Source of the DNA: Chitinimonas viridis
GTDB taxonomy: Bacteria > Pseudomonadota > Gammaproteobacteria > Burkholderiales > Chitinimonadaceae
NCBI RefSeq assembly: GCF_030409555.1
Contig: NZ_JAUFPU010000018.1
Span: forward strand, 669,532 to 733,531
DNA length: 64,000 nucleotides
Direction of reading: 5' to 3'
In this document: positions 53,301 to 61,087 of the stretch, in pieces
Position numbering within the stretch: the first letter of the stretch is position 1
Layout of the letters: each line of letters begins with the position of its first letter
The notes under the pieces: model-generated
The model's database searches: none
The model's input: only the letters and a program-made list of their open reading frames with translations
Told to the model about the DNA's origin: nothing
Position numbers and translations under genes: made by a program

Positions 53301-56300
53301 CTCCGATGTCGACATAGCGGCCAGGTCTTGCCAGTCCAGGTCGAAATCCTGTGCATCGCGCGGGCACAACACTGCCGTCTGGCCCCGACGTACGACGCTG
53401 CAAGACAAGGGCTGATGCCGTGCAATGATGCGCCGCAAGGCTTCGGTCAGCGCGACCCGGTTCAAGGGGCCACTCAAGCGGTATGCGCCGGGTACGTTGT
53501 ACTCATGGCTACCGCCATTCAGCAGATGACTCAGCCACATCTGCCGCTGCACGAACGACATGGGCACCTCATCCAGCGGCGCACTACGCGGTATTGGGGG
53601 CGTACTGTCGGTGAGCAGTGCCCGGCATGCATCCACCCGCTCAGCCTGCAATCGAATGGTGGGCAGCTTCAGGACGTCGACCAAGGTCAGCCGGATGCCA
53701 TAGCATTCATTGAGGTCGGCCAGGATGCGCATGGCCGCCAGAGAATGCCCTCCCTGCTCGAAGAAGTTGTCATCCAGGGACGGTGTCGTACCAGGCAGCG
53801 CCTTCGTCCAGCACTGCCAGACTCGCTGTTCTGTCTCATTGGCGGCGCCGTGCACAGCGGTATCGTGCTGTGCCAGAGGCAGGCCCATGCTGCGCAGGCG
53901 CTCCCGGTCTATCTTGCCGTTGGGGTTGAGGGGCAGTTGGTCGATCAGCGCAATATGGGCCGGTACCATGTAATCCGGCAGGCTGTAGCGCAGATGGCTG
54001 GCCAGTGCCGCTGGCAGGCTACCGGCCTCGACATCACCGCGGGGCCGTACATGGGCGCACAAGCACTTGTCTGCCGCCATGCTACCCACCACCACCACCG
54101 CCACTTCCAGCACATCGGGATGTTGACGCAGACAGTTTTCTATCTCGTCGATCTCGATACGGAAGCCGCGTATCTTCACCTGCTGGTCTAGCCGGCCCAG
54201 GTAATCCAGCTGGCCGTCCGGCCGCCAGCGTACCTGGTCACCGGTCTTGTATAGGCGCCCCGGCATACCGGGGGCCGGATCAGCGATGAAACGCGCGCGT
54301 GTCAGTTCGTCCTGGTTCAGATACCCCAAGGCGACGCCAGCGCCGCCCACCCACAACTCGCCAGGCTCGCCCAGGGGCAGCAGGCGTCCGTGGGCATCTA
54401 CGACATAGCAGGTCGAACCATTGACAGGCTTGCCTATAGGAATGGGCTGACAGGGGTCGCCATGCGCAACAACCACGGCACAGGCGCTGAATATCCCGTT
54501 TTCGGTGGGGCCATAGCCATTGATGAAGACGATATCCGGCTTCATGGCTTGCAGCTTGCAGACAGCGGCTGGCGGTACCACATCGCCACCCGCCAGCACA
54601 AAGCGCAAGCTGGGAGGCACCGCCTTGAGCTTGCCCACCCAGGTATCGAACAAACCTGCTGTCAGCCACAGGGTGTTGACGCCGTTGGCTTCGATCTGCC
54701 GGGTCAATTCATCCAGATCCGGCATGCTGCTGTTTCGCAGCACCAAGGTGCCGCCATTGAGCAGCGCGGTCCAGATTTCAAAGGCCGCAACATCAAAGGC
54801 GATATTGGCCGCCTGCAGCGTGACGGTGGCCGGTCCCAGCGGTAGGAAATCAGGGCCATCCACCAAACGCATGATGGCCGACTGCGGAATGATGACCCCC
54901 TTGGGGAGGCCAGTGGAACCCGAGGTGTAAAGTATCGAGGCTGGCAGGGTCGCGATCTCCTGCCCCAGGGGCGGTAGCAGTGCCGTACCATCAGTCAGTG
55001 CCAAGGCCGCGATGAAATCTGGGGCGTCCAGGTTCACGCAAGGCACGCCCAGCATCGTCGCCTTGGCTTGCCCTGCCGTATCCGTCAGCAGGAGTGCTGG
55101 CTGGGCGTCTGCCAGAATATGCATCAGCCGCTGCGGCGGGCAGGCTGGGTCCAGCGGCACACAGGGGCGACGCAACATGGCGATAGCCAGCAAGGCCACT
55201 ATCGCAGCGGGCGCAGGCTGCAGGTGTATTGCCAGCGGTGCCGTGTCATCGGCTGTGTTCTCACGCAGCCAGCCAGCCAGGCGGCGCGCCTGCTGCTGCA
55301 GCGCTGCATACTGTAGTTCGCCGGCATGAGACTTTAGGGCCACTGCCTCAGGGTAGCGCTCACACATGGCATCGAAGCGGGTTGCCATGTCGATACCGCC
55401 GAGGGGGAAGGCCTTGCCTTGACCCCAGTCTTGCACCAGCAGCGCCTCTGCCGGCGGGACCAAGGCGACCTTGTCCAGCACCAACGACGGATCACGCTCA
55501 AACTGCTCGGCGATATACATCAGCCTGTCCAGTAGCAGCGCCGCCTCCATCGGCGTGAAGTACGCCTCGTTGACATCCACCTGCAGTTGCATGGCCTGGT
55601 GGCTGCCAAAATCGCAGACATTGAACGAGAAGGGAATCTGCGCCCAACGATTCGCCAGATAGTGCGTTTCCGTCTGCAGGTAGGTTTCGTCGGTCTGGTA
55701 GTCCAGCTTGAGATAGTTGAATTGCAGATCGAACATCCGGGCATGTCGCCCACCCACGGCGCGAGCCCCGCGTACCCGCTCTGCCATGGAGACCTCCTGG
55801 CTGCGCACGCAGTGCGTCATCGCCTGCTTGGTCATCGCCATCAATGCGCCTATGCCGCCCTGCTGAGCCAGTGACATCGTGCAGGGCACCACGTTGACGT
55901 AACTGCCGACGATGGTTTTCTCCTGCCCCCGGCGATTGTGGGTAGGTAAGCCTATGACCAGGCAGTCCTGCTGCTTCAACACCGAGAAATAGGAGAACAC
56001 CAGCGACAGCAAGAAATGGTGCAACTGGAATCCATGGGCCTGGGCCAGCGCCGACCAGGCCTGGACCTGCTGTTCACTGAGATCGCGTACCACCCGTACG
56101 CTGGGCTGCGGCGTGGCTACCAGCGTTCTGGGGGACAACAGCGGCATAGCCGTGCCGCCTGCCTGGGCGGCTGGAATGGCAGCGGCAGGCCGACTCTCAT
56201 GGCGCTGACGCCGTGCCGCAATGCTTTGCAGAAAGCTGGTTTCCGGTACGGCAGGTGGGGTGCCACGACCTGTCTGAGCTAGATAGCCCGCCACCAGCCG

Positions 56301-56759
56301 CCGCACCCATAGCCCAAAACCCCAGCCATCAATAACAAGGTGGTGTGCCACAGCGCAGTACCAGTATTCATGCGGCCCTACCTTGACCAGGGCAGAACGG
56401 TGCGGCGCCTCGCTATCCAGCTGGAACCGGTACTCGAACAAGCCATCCAGCCATTCCCTGGCAGCCTGGGCTGGCACCTTGGCCTGCGTGAAATCATGCA
56501 ATGCCAGCACATGCACCTGCTGTTGCAGGTATTGCTGCGGCACGCCGGACTCAAGACGGAAGCGGATCTGGAAAGCATCGTGGCCCGCCACTGCGTGCTC
56601 GAAAGCACGGCAGAACGCCTCCTCATCCACCGCCTCGCGCAACACAACATAGCCGCCGATGTTGTAGAGCGGTACATGTGGATTGATGGCTTGGTCCAGA
56701 AAGATATCTAGCTGCGCCGGTGACAGGTCCACGCAGGAATTAGACTGGTTCATATGCAT
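50388..56759 (-). CDS. NRPS initiation protein: C(starter)-A(Val-like)-T-C-A(Asp)-T
   Basis: The first synthetase of the line, about 2123 residues. The exact start (56759 or 56753) is uncertain; the frame extends upstream to 56852 without family similarity. It opens with a C domain that has no module before it (LSPAQLDIFLDQ, HHLVIDG, EntF-like style), so it probably joins a fatty-acyl or other acyl group to the first residue. A1 reads D-V-F-W-L-G-G-I-F-K, nearest to Val codes. After T (GGHS) and C (HHMAVDG), A2 reads D-L-T-K-I-G-H-I-G-K, one conservative change from the Asp code; its core has SAFHTDLGNT. The last T domain (GGNS) is followed by an acidic tail (EDLIEIEI) that may dock to the TubC-type domain of the next synthetase. 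Both codes were aligned by eye. Confidence 0.94.
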   Translation of the reverse strand: MHMNQSNSCVDLSPAQLDIFLDQAINPHVPLYNIGGYVVLREAVDEEAFCRAFEHAVAGHDAFQIRFRLESGVPQQYLQQQVHVLALHDFTQAKVPAQAAREWLDGLFEYRFQLDSEAPHRSALVKVGPHEYWYCAVAHHLVIDGWGFGLWVRRLVAGYLAQTGRGTPPAVPETSFLQSIAARRQRHESRPAAAIPAAQAGGTAMPLLSPRTLVATPQPSVRVVRDLSEQQVQAWSALAQAHGFQLHHFLLSLVFSYFSVLKQQDCLVIGLPTHNRRGQEKTIVGSYVNVVPCTMSLAQQGGIGALMAMTKQAMTHCVRSQEVSMAERVRGARAVGGRHARMFDLQFNYLKLDYQTDETYLQTETHYLANRWAQIPFSFNVCDFGSHQAMQLQVDVNEAYFTPMEAALLLDRLMYIAEQFERDPSLVLDKVALVPPAEALLVQDWGQGKAFPLGGIDMATRFDAMCERYPEAVALKSHAGELQYAALQQQARRLAGWLRENTADDTAPLAIHLQPAPAAIVALLAIAMLRRPCVPLDPACPPQRLMHILADAQPALLLTDTAGQAKATMLGVPCVNLDAPDFIAALALTDGTALLPPLGQEIATLPASILYTSGSTGLPKGVIIPQSAIMRLVDGPDFLPLGPATVTLQAANIAFDVAAFEIWTALLNGGTLVLRNSSMPDLDELTRQIEANGVNTLWLTAGLFDTWVGKLKAVPPSLRFVLAGGDVVPPAAVCKLQAMKPDIVFINGYGPTENGIFSACAVVVAHGDPCQPIPIGKPVNGSTCYVVDAHGRLLPLGEPGELWVGGAGVALGYLNQDELTRARFIADPAPGMPGRLYKTGDQVRWRPDGQLDYLGRLDQQVKIRGFRIEIDEIENCLRQHPDVLEVAVVVVGSMAADKCLCAHVRPRGDVEAGSLPAALASHLRYSLPDYMVPAHIALIDQLPLNPNGKIDRERLRSMGLPLAQHDTAVHGAANETEQRVWQCWTKALPGTTPSLDDNFFEQGGHSLAAMRILADLNECYGIRLTLVDVLKLPTIRLQAERVDACRALLTDSTPPIPRSAPLDEVPMSFVQRQMWLSHLLNGGSHEYNVPGAYRLSGPLNRVALTEALRRIIARHQPLSCSVVRRGQTAVLCPRDAQDFDLDWQDLAAMSTSERASVVAAALQEERLRSFDLERDLPIRARVLALGQDEHVLLVTLHHMAVDGWSLSKLLAELTALYRECKGGEPAELAPLQLSYQDYALHQLAQEGSPAFEQAAQYWRDQLAGVPVQHELPLDRARPEKANHQGRVLRGQLDPSSMAAVQQLAASQQISLFCLLQAAFAVIVGEYSQQRDVLVGTPVSGRFHTELYPNIGCFINTQLVRTCYQPQDSLLAVASRNAAQWTEHLGHHQVPFSHVLDALAPAQSRSFNPLFQLWFVLHAQVAGELALDGLAVQMLRADEANTKFDLMVSAAPGAQGLEIEWLYAESLFSEASMQRMLDGYLQLLRRLPELLQQAVCEIPAQLGLAAAWPTVAMAHPYETSTCIADRVFHHASLTPTAAAVRDGDLQLTYAQLADKVCRLGCLLAECGVVQGSRVAVCADRTVGGLVAMLAAQALGAAYVPVDAKLPAARLDFVLADADATVLLGYAETLSPMAVGAVDVVLLDGIADPDWLSDYQGTVLPEGGISPDTEAYLIYTSGSSGMPKGVRVSRANLAHYVAAMTERYGFEVCSHYAVNSAFHTDLGNTTLYLGLWHGACLHLMNSALMLDGAAVSRYVQQQGIDVMKITPGHFAALCDDTLYPAPVPQRFLILGGEVLRRELLQAIGATCQARGCRVINHYGPTEATIGCLTHEIDLQSLPDVAPLGLPLPGEALRIQVDGRDVPHGCWGELVIGGPAVSLGYNKRADLTDKAFIQLESAGGQWIPHYRTGDRVRLDALGRIEFGGRFDDQIKLRGFRVELAEIDTSLLRLPGISHAVTLLHRDAAGQDALASFVVDSGRFDLATTQAALRRSLPDYMLPRVIVALDDMPLLGNGKPDRQALLRRLGEQSVPVVQGPATPTEQTLHRIMSGLLQRQQLSVEQRFFDAGGNSLLVTRLANELQLAMGVHIPVRLLMENHSVRSLATLVDALLLTTRPQEAGEDLIEIEI

Positions 56760-56920
56760 TGCTACCCATGATTGGCACAGCTTGGCCCCAGGCGGATTGC
56801 GCAATCGCAGGCAACAGACCCCCGATGCGCCCGCATTGCGGGGCATAAACACACGGAAACGGATTCAGCGGATGGCGAGGGAGAGCTCGCCATCCCTAGG
56901 TTCAACCTGCGTGGCGCAGG
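56760..56920 (-). promoter_or_regulatory. Intergenic region upstream of the first NRPS gene, three dyads
   Basis: A 161-base gap between the acylase stop and the NRPS start. In transcription order it holds a perfect 10-bp hairpin just after the acylase stop (GGATGGCGAG 56870-56879, CTCGCCATCC 56886-56895), a 6+1+6 dyad CCCGCATTGCGGG (56830-56842) and a perfect palindrome GATTGCGCAATC (56795-56806). The hairpin lacks a strong T-run on the minus strand, so it may be an attenuator or mRNA end and not a full terminator. The dyads may be operators for an internal promoter. I see no lux box here. Confidence 0.4.
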
Positions 56921-59320
56921 CTAGGGCACAGGCGGCTCCACGCGCTTGGGCTCCAGCCGCAAGTGATAGCGAGCCTGGCCAGCCATTAGCGGTAGCGGCT
57001 TACCTTGCTGCCACTCTTGATGACCACTACGGAAATAGGGCGAGAGCGGATTCGCCGACTGACCTGCCGGCATCGTCAGGAACCCGTCCTGTTCGTGGCC
57101 GGGCGATACCACCAGGCGCATTGCGGGACCAAACGATTGGGATTGCGCCAGCACGGTATTGCTATCGCCGTTCATCTCCACGCTGGGCATGTCGAGGAAG
57201 CGGCCAAGCAAGGGCAAGCTATTGCTCATTGGATGCCTGATCTCCGACCGGTTTGCATCGCCCCAGCGCGCCTTGGCCAAGTCACCGCCGTAGCGTGCCT
57301 TGTAGGGCTGGTAGACCTTCTCCAGCAGCACTTGGCGGTAGTAGTCGCCCCAACTGGCTTGCCCGGTTGGCACCAGTGCGGCTGGCTGTTGCGACACCAC
57401 ACGCCATAGCGGTGTTTCCCAATTGGGTACCAATTCATACCAGCGCAGCTCGGGTTCCCGCTTCAGCAAGTCCTGCAGCAAGGCGGGCATCACCCCATCG
57501 GCCAACTCATCGCGGAAGCGGCGGACCACCCGGTAGGCGGCAGAGTCCACACTGGCATGACCATTCCACTGCCCCAGTACCTTGGCCAGTTCATGCTTCT
57601 CTGGCGTATCCGGCATATCGGCCACCACATTGCTGACGAGGCCATGCCAGCGCTTCATCAGAGGCGCGGTATCATCGAGTTGCAAGGCATGCATATCCTG
57701 CTCGCGCAGCTTGCCACTGGATGCCAAGCGATCATGGATGCGCATCGCACGCACGCCCAGCGCAAATTGCGAGCCCTCACCGATCTTCTTCAGATCATCG
57801 CCATCAACCACGCGGTTGTTGGCCGTCCACAAGTAGTCACGATCACTACTGGAGCGCACCGGGTACTCGTCCGCACCCAGCCAGCCGGACCATCCCGTGC
57901 CAGCACCCCAGCCTTGCGGCAGCGTTCCGGCCAGACCAACCCGACGCGGTATGCGGCCTGCGATGGTCCAAGCCGCATTGCCCTGAGCATCGGCCAGAAC
58001 GAGGTTCATATGTGGCATGCCTGCCACTGCGGCAATTTGCCTGGCCCCTGCGATGGACTGCTCGCGTATCAGTGGGAACAGGCTCAGGTTGTTGCCTTCC
58101 GCGTAGTGCGCCACCCAGCTCAATGCATATGCCGCCTGTTCGTCCTCCCCGACTATCGGCCCCCAGCGCGTTTCGCGTACCTCCAGAATGACATCGGCAC
58201 CACCTTTGACTGCAATGGTCTCGCGCATCACCTTGCTTGCCCCAGCCAGCGCCGACTTCTCCACGCGGACCAGATCACTCCAGTCGCCGTTGGCATTGGT
58301 CAGGCCCCAGGCGATGCTGCCATTACTGCCAGCCACCAGCATAGGCAGGCCAGGTACGCTGACCCCAACGGCGGGCGCCAGTCGGTCTGCGCTGGCAATA
58401 TTGATGCGGTAGAAAGTATTGGGTTGCTGCAAAGGCAAGTGCATGTCATTGGCCAGCAGCGCACGCCCATCTACGCTCTTGCGACCTGACACCACCCAGT
58501 TGTTGCTGCCGACGATGTTCTCGGTCATGCGCCGGCGACCATCGGTCTCCGTCACCCAGCCATCGCGCACCGCATCTGTGGCGGCAACCGCCAGTGGCTG
58601 CCTGAGCAACTTGGGCAGCGCCATGCTGATGCGCGCCTCAGGCGCATTTGCTGTTGTCATGGGGGTATCCCATTCCGTGCGGTTGGCCAGGATGAAATCG
58701 GCAAATTCTGCATCGTACTGGCGCACCAGCTTCTGCCTCGCCATCTCGGGGTGGGTGCCACCGTCTTCTTGCAGCAGCATGTACATCGCCATGTTCACCA
58801 AGAGCGTATCCTCTTCACGCCACGGCTGCGGAGAGGTAAACAACATCGCATACTCGAAAGGGGCTGCCTTCAGTTGCTTGAGGCCCTCATTCACCCCCGC
58901 CACGTATTCGCGCAGCACCACCCGCTGGTCGGCCGGCAGTAGGGTCACGAATGATTGCGCCCGGGCACGGAAGCGATGCAGGCGTGCTCGCTTGTCGCCT
59001 TCCACGGCACGGCTGCCGTAGAGCGCGGCCAGTTCGCCAGCTGCCTTACGCCGCATCAGATCCATCTGAAAGTAGCGCTCCTGTGCGTGCAGAAAGCCGA
59101 TGGCGTAGGCGGCATCATGCATGTCGGCAGCCTTGATAACAGGCGTACCTCTCTCATCACGCTCTATCGACACCGCCTGCCGCACCCCTGCGACGTGCAC
59201 CGTGCCGTCAAGCCGCGGCTTGCTGCGCACCATCGCCACATAAAGCAAGCCCAGCACTGTCACCAGTGCAACCAGGCAGACGCTGCATGCTATTGCCAAA
59301 TACTTGGAAAACCGCTTCAA
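56921..59320 (-). CDS. Penicillin/AHL-acylase family N-terminal-nucleophile hydrolase (PvdQ-like)
   Basis: A 799-residue periplasmic amidase precursor. The start is a TTG at 59320 with GGGGGA upstream; no in-frame ATG gives the N-terminus. Residues about 8-30 are a signal/anchor helix. The alpha chain leads to the autocleavage site ENIVG|SNNW, with Ser272 as the nucleophile. The beta chain has NDMHLPL, the VAGSNGSIAWGLTNANGD segment typical of the family, and a C-terminal GHEQDG segment. PvdQ cleaves an acyl chain from the periplasmic pyoverdine precursor and can also degrade long-chain AHLs. Here the gene lies between luxI and a starter-C NRPS and the locus has a PvdE-like exporter, so deacylation of the exported acyl-peptide is the favoured role. 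AHL turnover is the alternative. Confidence 0.92.
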   Translation of the reverse strand: MKRFSKYLAIACSVCLVALVTVLGLLYVAMVRSKPRLDGTVHVAGVRQAVSIERDERGTPVIKAADMHDAAYAIGFLHAQERYFQMDLMRRKAAGELAALYGSRAVEGDKRARLHRFRARAQSFVTLLPADQRVVLREYVAGVNEGLKQLKAAPFEYAMLFTSPQPWREEDTLLVNMAMYMLLQEDGGTHPEMARQKLVRQYDAEFADFILANRTEWDTPMTTANAPEARISMALPKLLRQPLAVAATDAVRDGWVTETDGRRRMTENIVGSNNWVVSGRKSVDGRALLANDMHLPLQQPNTFYRINIASADRLAPAVGVSVPGLPMLVAGSNGSIAWGLTNANGDWSDLVRVEKSALAGASKVMRETIAVKGGADVILEVRETRWGPIVGEDEQAAYALSWVAHYAEGNNLSLFPLIREQSIAGARQIAAVAGMPHMNLVLADAQGNAAWTIAGRIPRRVGLAGTLPQGWGAGTGWSGWLGADEYPVRSSSDRDYLWTANNRVVDGDDLKKIGEGSQFALGVRAMRIHDRLASSGKLREQDMHALQLDDTAPLMKRWHGLVSNVVADMPDTPEKHELAKVLGQWNGHASVDSAAYRVVRRFRDELADGVMPALLQDLLKREPELRWYELVPNWETPLWRVVSQQPAALVPTGQASWGDYYRQVLLEKVYQPYKARYGGDLAKARWGDANRSEIRHPMSNSLPLLGRFLDMPSVEMNGDSNTVLAQSQSFGPAMRLVVSPGHEQDGFLTMPAGQSANPLSPYFRSGHQEWQQGKPLPLMAGQARYHLRLEPKRVEPPVP

Positions 59321-59394
59321 AATATCCCCCTGCTCTATTCAGATGGGAACCAACAGGTCCCGAGAATGCTTTACCCATACCACCCACATCAGGA

Positions 59395-60015
59395 TCAGGT
59401 GATCAGTCCCCGACCGGCATCCACCTGCCTGGCCGTCGTGATACCCAAGGCAGATAGCGTCTGCTCATCGATTTCTATCCAGAACGCCAGAACAGGTTTG
59501 CCATCGATCAACTGTGGCGCTGAGACGCGATGGACATTCACCCCCATGCGGCGAAGCAGACGCTCATTGCCCACTGCGGAGAAGGCGATCAAGCGCTCGG
59601 CGCCCTGCTCTGAGGCCACCCGCACGATGTCGGCCATCAGCGCACAGGTATTGCGCCAGGCCTGTTCTCCGGTCAGCCGCATACCTTCGGGCGTGCTGAT
59701 GGCAAAGCGCGACAACTCCCAGATCTGCGCCGAGCGCGGCAGCGGAATGTCACCCATCAAACCCGGGAAGACCTCACCCAGCAGGTAGGGGCCGCTGGTG
59801 GGCAGGAGCCGACCACAGCCACACACCCGGCCCTGGTCATCGTGTGCCACCACATAGAGCGTATCGGCGCGATCGAACGAATCACGCTCCAGCCCCTCTT
59901 CCGTCTGCAGGGGCCAGCCCAGCTCACGTATGAACACTCGATGGCGATACTGCGCCAGCGAAACCTCCATGCCTCCCCGCAGCTGCTCACGGGTGCCAGA
60001 AACCATCTGTAACAT
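59395..60015 (-). CDS. Acyl-homoserine-lactone synthase, LuxI family
   Basis: Makes an AHL signal from S-adenosylmethionine and an acyl-ACP. With the ATG at 60015 the protein has 206 residues and the invariant residues fall at the family positions: Arg24, Phe28, Trp34, Asp45, Asp48, then Arg69 (GRLLPT), Glu100 and Arg103 (WELSRFA). An alternative GTG lies 12 bases upstream and an ATG 9 bases downstream. A lux box lies at 60081-60100, about 65 bases upstream, so positive feedback by LuxR is expected. The acylase gene starts 74 bases downstream on the same strand. The acyl chain length cannot be told from sequence. Confidence 0.95.
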   Translation of the reverse strand: MLQMVSGTREQLRGGMEVSLAQYRHRVFIRELGWPLQTEEGLERDSFDRADTLYVVAHDDQGRVCGCGRLLPTSGPYLLGEVFPGLMGDIPLPRSAQIWELSRFAISTPEGMRLTGEQAWRNTCALMADIVRVASEQGAERLIAFSAVGNERLLRRMGVNVHRVSAPQLIDGKPVLAFWIEIDEQTLSALGITTARQVDAGRGLIT

Positions 60016-60080
60016 CGCGCGACCCACTCTTTTTGTTTATTGGATGGAGCGCATTTAACGAGTTAGCTAGGATTTGCAGT

Positions 60081-60100
60081 AGCTGCCCATTTGGGCAGGC
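60081..60100 (-). promoter_or_regulatory. lux box upstream of luxI
   Basis: A 20-base element fitting NN-CTG-N10-CAG-NN. Its core arms are CTGCCCA (60083-60089) and TGGGCAG (60092-60098), a perfect 7-bp dyad with a two-base spacer. Its centre is about 75 bases from the luxI ATG. A TAACTC hexamer on the minus strand near 60063 is a possible -10, which would put the box over the -35 region, the usual activating position. Confidence 0.8.
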
Positions 60101-60425
60101 AGCAGTACCGGTCTATGAACGCAGCATAATGCCAATTGAATAACGCATCACACTTCATTGTTTTTATTATAAAAACCCCACTGAATAACTCCCTGCCCTC
60201 CGTCTAAGCCACAATAAGCAATACACTCGCCTCGCCAACCACATGGGCCGATGCCGCAACAAAACTCGGTTTATGCACATAGCACAGGCATTCATCATAC
60301 GAATACCCTTACAGGGTAATTAGCCCCACCAATAACCCTATAAGGGTAATAACGTTTAAGCCCAACGCGCATAGCCCACGGCAAAAATAAGAATTTTTGC
60401 TTACATATCAATCAGTTACAAACAA
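60101..60425. promoter_or_regulatory. AT-rich luxI-rsaM intergenic region with three further dyads
   Basis: This stretch is visibly richer in A+T than the rest of the window and has no supported gene. It holds two inverted repeats of the form ACCCT-N3-AGGGT: TACCCTTACAGGGTA at 60304-60318 and ACCCTATAAGGGT at 60335-60347, centres 30 bases apart. A third dyad is GCAAAAAT/ATTTTTGC (60381-60400, 4-base spacer). Spacing by about three helical turns suggests a regulator binding site; the regulator is not known. Confidence 0.45.
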
Positions 60426-60463
60426 AAAAGCCCCTTTGCCAATAGCATGACAAAGGGGCTTTT
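60426..60463 (-). terminator. Terminator after the rsaM-like gene (possibly bidirectional)
   Basis: A perfect 13-bp stem, AAAAGCCCCTTTG (60426-60438) and CAAAGGGGCTTTT (60451-60463), with a 12-base loop. The A-rich left arm gives a T-run on the minus strand, 38 bases beyond the stop of the rsaM-like gene. It separates that gene from luxI. Confidence 0.85.
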
Positions 60464-60501
60464 ACAGGCAAGCAAATAAGCCTCAGTGGCTATATCAGCA
60501 A

Positions 60502-60897
60502 TTACTGCTTAATGGGGCAGGCCGGCATGACCTCCAATGCAAACAACACCTGCCAATCATATTCATTGATCCAGGACTCCAGTAACCGCCCCGTTTGAAT
60601 CGCACCTAAGTCATAGCCTGCATCGCAACGAAGCATGACATTGCTGCTAATACCGCCAGGTGCCAGCATGATTCCGCCAGAAGGGTCGTACAAATACCAC
60701 GCCCAACCTAAACTAATGCAAGGTTTACGTGCATCTGAAACATATTCACAGTAACCTGCATCAGTCGCCTGAACCCCTTGCTGCAGCAATTCTGAAAGCA
60801 AGTCCATATCCGACCAAGCCATGTTGAGATGAATGCGTACACAGCGGAGTTCCGTATAGGTCAGCCGTATCAATCCATCAGGTGCTAGCGTGTGCAT
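60502..60897 (-). CDS. RsaM/DUF4902-family quorum-sensing modulator
   Basis: A 131-residue protein. The ATG at 60897 follows GGGAGAGG and is preferred to a start 42 bases upstream. The pattern from LAPDGLIRLTYTELR, through GYCEYVSDARKPCISLGWAWY, to APGGISSNVML and DLGAIQTGRLLE matches what I know of DUF4902 (RsaM), small proteins encoded beside luxI/luxR genes in Burkholderia and related bacteria that dampen AHL production. They have no known DNA-binding motif. The position between luxI and luxR supports this call. It is divergent from luxR with a 190-base intergenic region and ends at a strong terminator. Recognition is from memory of the family pattern. Confidence 0.8.
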   Translation of the reverse strand: MHTLAPDGLIRLTYTELRCVRIHLNMAWSDMDLLSELLQQGVQATDAGYCEYVSDARKPCISLGWAWYLYDPSGGIMLAPGGISSNVMLRCDAGYDLGAIQTGRLLESWINEYDWQVLFALEVMPACPIKQ

Positions 60898-61087
60898 ACA
60901 CGCCTCTCCCGGTTTGATCGACACTGCGTCCCCCACCATCCTGGGTCTATCCCTAAAGCGCTAGGTTTCATGCCCTTCTCATTTAATTTCATGTGCCTAA
61001 AAGTGACCCGTCGCCGCATCCTACCCACTTCGATCTCTCGCTGACACTGTCCGTTCGGGCATGCTGACAACCTCGGAATAAACCGCT
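60898..61087. promoter_or_regulatory. Divergent rsaM-like/luxR promoter region
   Basis: A 190-base region that must hold promoters for both divergent genes. I see the good ribosome site of the rsaM-like gene (GGGAGAGG) and an AT-rich patch near 60980-61000. I find no element fitting the CTG-N10-CAG lux box pattern, so the rsaM-like gene may not be directly activated by LuxR. Confidence 0.35.

Noticed and set aside
56760-56852. N-terminal 31 residues of the longest frame for the first synthetase
   Set aside because: The extension is Cys/Arg-rich, unlike a condensation domain start, and crosses the palindromes of the intergenic region.
60016-60500. Fur box upstream of luxI
   Set aside because: The AT-rich stretch was scanned for the GATAAT-type 19-base dyad; only weak, partial matches were seen. 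The GCAAAAAT dyad does not fit it.
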